Shown here: piece after piece, positions 58,573 through 64,000 of the stretch
Layout of the letters: each line of letters begins with the position of its first letter
How positions within the stretch are numbered: position 1 is the stretch's first letter
Assembly: GCF_900104535.1 (NCBI RefSeq)
Contig: NZ_LT629710.1
Coordinates: forward strand, 4,949,871-5,013,870
Source of the DNA: Nakamurella panacisegetis
GTDB lineage: Bacteria > Actinomycetota > Actinomycetes > Mycobacteriales > Nakamurellaceae
Direction of reading: 5' to 3'
DNA length: 64,000 nucleotides
Program-made: the position numbers and the translations under genes
The notes under the pieces: generated by a model
What the model was told of the DNA's origin: nothing
Database searches by the model: none
The model's input: only the letters and a program-made list of their open reading frames with translations

Positions 58573-60530
58573 ATGACGTCCGAGAACGAACCGCGCCCGG
58601 CCCCCGCCGGCTCGGCCGTGGCTGACGCCCGCGAGCCGATCACCCCGTCCGCAGCGCACCGGACCGGCCTGTTCGGGCTGGCCCTCGGCGCGATCGGGGT
58701 CGTGTTCGGCGACATCGGGACGAGTCCGCTGTACGCGATGCAGACCGTCTTCTCGATCGACCACAACGCGGTGCAACCGACATCGAACGACGTCTACGGC
58801 GTCATCTCGCTGGTGTTCTGGTCGATCACCCTGATCGTGTCGGTGAAGTACGTGGTCTTCATCCTGCGGGCCGACAACGACGGCGAGGGCGGGATCATGG
58901 CCCTGGCCGCCCTCATCCGGCGCCAGCTCGGAACCCGCAGCCGGCGGGTCGCCGTGGCCATGATCCTGGGCGTGATCGGGGCGGCACTGTTCTACGGCGA
59001 CAGCCTGATCACCCCGGCCATCTCGGTGCTGTCGGCGGTCGAGGGCATCGAAGTGGTCGCCCCCAGCGCACACCGCGTGGTGCTTCCGGTCGGCATCGCC
59101 ATCGTCGCTGTCCTGTTCCTGGTCCAGCGCATCGGGACGCACAAGATCGGCCGGTTGTTCGCGCCCGTCATGGTGGTGTGGTTCGTGGTGCTGGCCGTCA
59201 CCGGGCTCCCGCAGATCGTCGCCCACCCCGGGATCCTGCGCGGCCTGTCCCCACCTACATCGTCAGTTTCGTCACCGATCACCCCTACACCGCGTTCATC
59301 GCGATGGGCGCTGTGGTCCTGTCGATCACCGGAGCCGAGGCGCTCTACGCCGACATGGGGCACTTCGGGCGACGGCCGATCCGCGCCTCCTGGTTCTTCT
59401 TCGTCTTCCCGGCCCTGGTCATCAACTACCTCGGCAGGGTGCCCTGATCCTGCACACGCCGTCGGCCATCGCCAACCCGTTCTACCTGCTGGCACCGAAC
59501 TGGGCTCGGATCCCGTTGGTCGTCCTGGCCACCTTCGCCACCGTCATCGCCAGCCAGGCCGTCATCTCCGGTGCCTTCTCCGTCTCCCGGCAGGCGGTCC
59601 GGCTCGGGTTCCTGCCGCAGCTGACCGTCCGGCACACCTCGAAGGCCGAGGGCGGCCAGATCTACGTTCCGGCAGTCAACTGGCTGCTGTTCGCCGGCGT
59701 GTTCGTGCTGATGATCACCTTCGAATCGTCCAGCAAGCTGGCCACGCCTACGGCCTGGCCGTCACCGGCACCCTGCTGCTCACCACGACGCTGTTCCTGA
59801 TCCTGGCCGGCTCCAGCTGGCGCTGGCCGATGTGGCGGCTGGTGGTGATCGGGGTGGTGTTCGGCGGCGTCGAGCTGACCTTCTTCGCCGCCAACCTGAC
59901 CAAGGTGGTCCACGGGGGTTGGCTGCCGCTCATCATCGCGCGGCGATCGTCACCGTCATGATGACGTGGCAGCGTGGTCGGCAGTTGATCACCGGCCGAC
60001 GCATCGAGGCCGAGGGGCCGCTCCGGCGTTCGTGGAGAAGCTGCGGGCGAACCCACTGCCGCGAGTACCTGGCACGGCGGTCTTCCGCACCCCGGCAAGA
60101 CCACGACACCCCTGGCCCTACGGGCCAACACCGAGTTCAACCAGGTCCTGCACGAGCACGTTGTCATCGTCTCCCTGCAGGCCGAGAACGTTCCGCACGT
60201 CGACCCGCGGAGCAGATCACGGTCGACGAACTGGGATACGGCGACGACGGCATCGTGCACCTGGCCGTCCGGGTCGGGTTCCAGGACGATCAGGACATCC
60301 CCCGCATGCTCCGCACCGCGGTCGGGATGAGCTCGGAGTTGCAGTTCGACCCGGAGACGGCGTCCTACTTCCTGTCCCGCATCGCCATCGAACGCGGCAC
60401 CGCGCCCGGCCTGGCGACGTGGCGCAAGCGCCTGTTCATCGGCCTGTCCCACAACGCCGCGAACCCGGCGACTGCGTTCCACCTCCCGGAGGACCGGACG
60501 GTCGTCATGGGGTCGCGCATCGCTCTGTAG
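58573..60530 (+). pseudogene. kup: Kup-type potassium transporter, reading frame broken by single-base losses
   Basis: The N-terminus from ATG 58573 is normal ([62 protein letters not shown]). From about 59250 the protein continues only by shifting frame repeatedly: [39 protein letters not shown], then [55 protein letters not shown], and finally AEQITVDELGYGDDGIVHLAVRVGF to the stop at 60528-60530. I count about seven shifts, all in the direction of one missing base. The assembled protein is full length, so sequence error is likelier than decay. Confidence 0.85.
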
Positions 60531-60595
60531 CCGGCGCCGGGTACCCGTCCTCGGCGGAAGGCCGTTCTCGGGCAACGGGTCGCGCCGGCCCGGGA

Positions 60596-61564
60596 TCAGA
60601 ACAACGGCTCGCCGATCGGCATCGGCGGCGGCCCGTCGAACAGGGCACTGACCGACTCGCCGTTGTGGATGCGCCGGACCGCCTCGGCCAGGGCGGGCGC
60701 GATCGACAGCACGGTGAGCTTGTCGGTGCGCTCGGACACCGGGATGGGAACGGTGTTGGTGCAGACGATCTCGAGGACGTCCGGCTGATCGCCGATCCGT
60801 TTCAAGGCACCGCCGGCGAACAGCCCGTGGGTGCAGGCGACCCGGATCGATCGGCATTTCAGCTCGCGGAGCCGTTCGAGCAGTTCCAGGATGGTGCTGC
60901 CCTTGGCGATCTCGTCGTCCAGCACGATGATGTCGCGCCCGGCGATCTCACCGATCACCGCACTGATGCTCACCCGGTCGTCCGCGAACCGCTGCTTGGC
61001 GCCGGCCGCCACCGGACCCCGAGCAGCCGCGCGAAGGCCGCGGCCTCCTTGGCGTGCCCAGATCGGGCGAGACGACCGTGGTGTGGACAGATCATTGCCG
61101 CGGAAGTGACCGGCCAGCTCCCGCAGCGCATGCAGGTGATCGACGGCACGCTGAAGAACCCGTGGACCTGGGTGAGTGCAGCGTCATGGCCAGCACCCGC
61201 GACGCCCCGGCCGTCACCAGCAGATCGGCAACCAGGCGCGCGCCGATCGAGATACGCGGCGCCTCCTTCTTGTCGGATCGGGCGTACGCGTAGTGCGGAT
61301 CACGACCGTGGTGCGCGCGGCCGACGCGCCGCGTGCGGCGTCGAGCATCAGGAGCAACTCGACCAGGTTCTCCTGAACCGGCGTGACCAGCGGCTGGATC
61401 AGGAAGACGTCCCGTTCACGGCAGTTGGCCTGCAGCTGCACCTCGAGGCAATCGTTGGCGAACCGCTGTACTCGCACCGGCAGCAAGGGCACCTCGAGCT
61501 GGGCGCACACCTCCGCGGCCAATTCCGGATGCGCACTGCCACTGAAGACCGCGATGTCTCGCAA
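60596..61564 (-). pseudogene. prs: Ribose-phosphate pyrophosphokinase, frame-disrupted
   Basis: The N-terminal part from TTG 61564 reads RDIAVFSGSAHPELAAEVCAQL...[48 protein letters not shown]. The middle, [30 protein letters not shown] (about 61215-61305), and GHAKEAAAFARLLG (about 61020-61065) are in other frames. The C-terminal part has the PRPP loop DIIVLDDEIAKGSTILELLERL and is intact to the stop at 60596. Several single-base shifts lie between 61020 and 61310. prs makes PRPP and is usually essential, so errors in the sequence are suspected unless a second copy exists. Confidence 0.8.
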
Positions 61565-61806
61565 GACGCGCCCCTGTTCTCGTCGATGCTTCCAGGCTGT
61601 CGGTGCGGACGTCCGTTCCGTCGGGCCTCGGGCCGGATCGCCCTCGGATGGCGCCGGTTGGAAGTCTACGGGCGGACTTGCGGCCGGTCTGCACGCGCCT
61701 CCCGGCGTTCGAGGAGGTCGATGCGACAATCCTCGCGTTCCGACTTTCGTCCGACGATCGGGTAATCGCCGCTCACGGACGAAAAACCCAGGTGGAAGGA
61801 TCTGAC

Positions 61807-62646
61807 ATGAATGCTCCCGAGGACGATCGTCGCGACACTCCGGCGTCCTGGGGCGACTACAGCTCCGAGGACACCCAGATCGTGCATCCCGGGGCCGGCG
61901 GCTCCGACCGATCGGCGGTGGGGCCCGACGCGCAAGCCGAGCCCTTCTCCCACCCGACATCAGCGGCGAACCCGCCGGTCGACGACCGGACCCAAGTGGT
62001 GACCCCCGTCTCCGGGGACGATCCGGCCTGGAAGCCGTCGTACACCCCGGCCTCGGACTACTCGTCCCAACCGACGATGACGTCCGTCTTCCCGCCCTCG
62101 ACGCCGGGTTACGCCCCGGCCGGGCACCCGGCCGCATACGCGCCTCCGGCCCAGGTCGCGGCCCCGACCACGTCCACGCCCGAGGCGGTGCCGTCCTCGC
62201 GGGTCCGTCCGGCCTTCCTGACCGCCCTGATCGGCCTCGTCCTGTCCGCCGGGGGCGTGTATCTGGGGGTGAAGTACGGCATCGCCGCCGCAGCCGACCG
62301 CGGAGCGAATCTCTCCGTGCTCAAGCATGCGTCGATGGCGGCGGCGGGCGCCGTCCTGCTGTTCGCCGCGCTCGCCCTGAACGGGTGGTCCCCATGGGCG
62401 ACGGTCATCCCGGGCATCGGCCTGACCGGCATCGGCGGCTGGACGCTCTTCAGCGCCTCCGGCCTGGCGCACGTCAACAACTGGACGAAGTGGGCCTTCT
62501 CGGGCCAGCAGTTCAATGCCTGGAACGTCGCCGGCTTCACCCTGATCGTCGGCGTGATGATGCTGGCGGCGAGTGTGGCCGCCACGCTGGCCCGAGCATC
62601 GGGCAAGCGCGACGGCCACATCATCGGCAGCCGACGCCTGAGCTAG
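61807..62646 (+). CDS. Membrane protein with long disordered N-terminus
   Basis: This 279-aa protein has a polar, Pro/Ser/Thr-rich N-terminal half (residues 1-135) followed by four hydrophobic helices (about 137-157, 175-193, 200-215 and 245-265). AAGGA precedes ATG 61807. No family is recognised; similar layouts are common in actinobacterial envelope proteins. The frame is intact although its neighbours on both sides are disrupted. Confidence 0.65.
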   Translation: MNAPEDDRRDTPASWGDYSSEDTQIVHPGAGGSDRSAVGPDAQAEPFSHPTSAANPPVDDRTQVVTPVSGDDPAWKPSYTPASDYSSQPTMTSVFPPSTPGYAPAGHPAAYAPPAQVAAPTTSTPEAVPSSRVRPAFLTALIGLVLSAGGVYLGVKYGIAAAADRGANLSVLKHASMAAAGAVLLFAALALNGWSPWATVIPGIGLTGIGGWTLFSASGLAHVNNWTKWAFSGQQFNAWNVAGFTLIVGVMMLAASVAATLARASGKRDGHIIGSRRLS

Positions 62647-63255
62647 AGCCCAAGGGCCAGTTTGAGATCGGGCAGCATCAGCGCGATGGCGCGCGTCCAC
62701 GGTGCGACAGCTGGTCCTTCTCGGCCGGCGTCAGCTGGGCCGAGGTCCGGCCGTCGCCGGCCACGTCGCTCTCGGCCGGGACGAACAGCGGGTCGTAACC
62801 GAAACCGTTGCTCCCACCGGCTTCCCTGACGATGCGTCCTCGCCACTCACCCCGGCGGATCACCGGTTCGGCGCCGGGAACGGCCAGAGCCAGGGCACAG
62901 ACGAACCCGGCGCCTCGACGGTCATCGGGCACGTCGGCCAGCTGGGCCAGCAGCAGCGCGTTGTTCGCGGCGTCCTCGCCGTGACGTCCGGCCCAGCGGG
63001 CCGACAGCACGCCGGGCATCCCGTTGAGGGCATCGACGGCCAGGCCGGAGTCGTCGGCCAGGGAGATCTCGCCGGTCGCGGTCGCGGCCTGCACCGCCTT
63101 GGCCACCGCGTTCTCTCCTCGAAGGTGGCGCCGATCTCCGGTTCGTCGGGGAACTCGGGCACGTCACCCAGACCCAGGACGGTGACCTGGTCGCCCAGGA
63201 TCCTTTGCAACTCGCCCAGCTTCCGGTTGCGGGTGGCCAGCAGAACACGGCTCAC
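62643..63255 (-). pseudogene. rdgB: Non-canonical purine NTP pyrophosphatase, frame-disrupted
   Basis: GTG 63255 begins [19 protein letters not shown]...[17 protein letters not shown]. The rest, [39 protein letters not shown] through GGSNGFGYDPLFVPAESD and AQLTPAEKDQLSHRG, is in a second frame after a shift near 63115. The last residues (ALMLPDLKLALGL) are in a third frame after a shift near 62697. The enzyme removes dITP/XTP from the nucleotide pool. Its start overlaps the rph stop (GTGA), the usual rph-rdgB operon. Confidence 0.82.
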
Positions 63256-64000
63256 AGCTTCGCCTCGAGATCCTTCGGGTAGGGCTGGGCCAGGGCCACC
63301 CGCTGCAGGTCGGTGAGCGTCTTGATACCGGCCAGGGCCGAGTCCAGCATGGCGTCCAGGGTTGACCGCGAGTAGGTGGCGCCCTCCGCGGTGCCCTGGA
63401 CCTCGACCAGGGTGCCGACGTCGGTGGCAACAATGTTCATGTCCCCTCGGCGCGGGAGTCCTCCTCGTACGGCAGGTCCAACCGGACCCGGCCGCCGACG
63501 ACCCGACCGACACGGCGGCGATCTGACAGGACAACGGCTGCGGATCGGACAGCGCTCCGGCCCGGCGTAGGTAGGTCACCGCGTCAGCCAGGGCCACGTA
63601 GGCGCCAGTGATCGCCGCGGTGCGGGTACCGCCGTCCGCCTGCAGCACGTCGCAGTCGACGGCGATGGTGTTCTCCCCCAGCGCCGACAGGTCGACACAG
63701 GCCCGCAGGGAACGTCCGATCAACCGGGAGATCTCGTGGGTGCGGCCGCCGACCCGGCCTTTGACCGATTCCCGGTCGCTGCGTTCGTGAGTCGCCGACG
63801 GCAGCATGGCGTACTCCGCGGTGAGCCACCCGAGCCCGGACCCTTGCGCCACCGCGGCACTCCACGGGTCACCGATGCGGCACACAGCACCTTGGTGCCG
63901 CCGAACTCGACCAGCACCGAGCCGGCCGGATGGGTCTGGAACCCCCGGGTGAACGTGATCGGGCGCAGTTCGTCGTCGGCTCTTCCATCTTCTCTGACCA
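63252..64000 (-). pseudogene. rph: Ribonuclease PH, frame-disrupted, first base of start outside window
   Basis: The minus strand at the window end reads TG GTC AGA GAA, so the ATG begins one base outside. The protein [44 protein letters not shown], then WVTAEYAML-like [85 protein letters not shown], is RNase PH. The C-terminal part [33 protein letters not shown] is in another frame. Shifts lie near 63865 and between 63440 and 63520. It trims tRNA 3' ends. Confidence 0.82.

Overview
This is high-GC DNA with the gene content of an actinobacterium: SARP/BTAD regulators, a LytR-CpsA-Psr protein, an LAxTG surface protein, a lipoprotein L,D-transpeptidase, DUF3618, oligoribonuclease, and a P1B-5 ATPase with a hemerythrin tail like that described from Acidothermus. 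A Frankiales/Nakamurellales-like host is my guess; nothing in the window fixes the genus.

Layout. (1) 0.4-19.7 kb: a complete-looking extracellular (phage-tail-like) contractile injection system, eCIS. In order it has a DUF4255 cap-type protein, an AAA+ ATPase, a LuxR-type regulator, a DUF4157 protein, sheath, tube, two small assembly proteins, a very long Pro-rich repeat protein, a second tube protein, a LysM adaptor, a VgrG/gp5-like spike, PAAR, gp25, gpJ and gpI. A convergent 1074-aa STAND-ATPase/SARP regulator follows. (2) 20-35 kb: chromosomal backbone with an EXPERA-like membrane protein, MBL hydrolase, LtrA, two SDRs, orn, LCP and surface-protein genes, tRNA-His, tRNA-Lys, an auxiliary-type trpS behind a Trp-Trp leader peptide attenuator, an amidohydrolase, L,D-transpeptidase, bcp and tRNA-Leu.

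(3) 35.2-49.4 kb: two integrated elements in tandem at tRNA-Leu. Both have decayed integrases. They are bounded by a 27-bp att core at the tRNA 3' end, an identical copy at 46.7 kb, and a 20-bp degenerate copy at 49.38 kb. Cargo includes a TIR-domain protein, a SARP regulator, a two-rhodanese/cupin fusion, a HEPN protein paired with a motif-sharing small protein, MazEF, an ISL3 element with perfect target duplications and an IS3 element.

(4) 51-58.5 kb: a sulfide/persulfide and metal block. It holds a cysteine-desulfurase-like PLP enzyme with a small Cys-rich protein, a CsoR-family repressor that lacks the copper His ligand (CstR-like), a persulfide dioxygenase-rhodanese, three 16-bp CsoR-type operators, and a cupredoxin lipoprotein followed by the P1B-5 ATPase. 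(5) 58.5-64 kb: kup, prs, a membrane protein, rdgB and rph. kup, prs, rdgB and rph carry clustered frameshifts; in kup they are all single-base losses, which looks like local sequence error rather than decay. No CRISPR array, rRNA or replication origin was seen.
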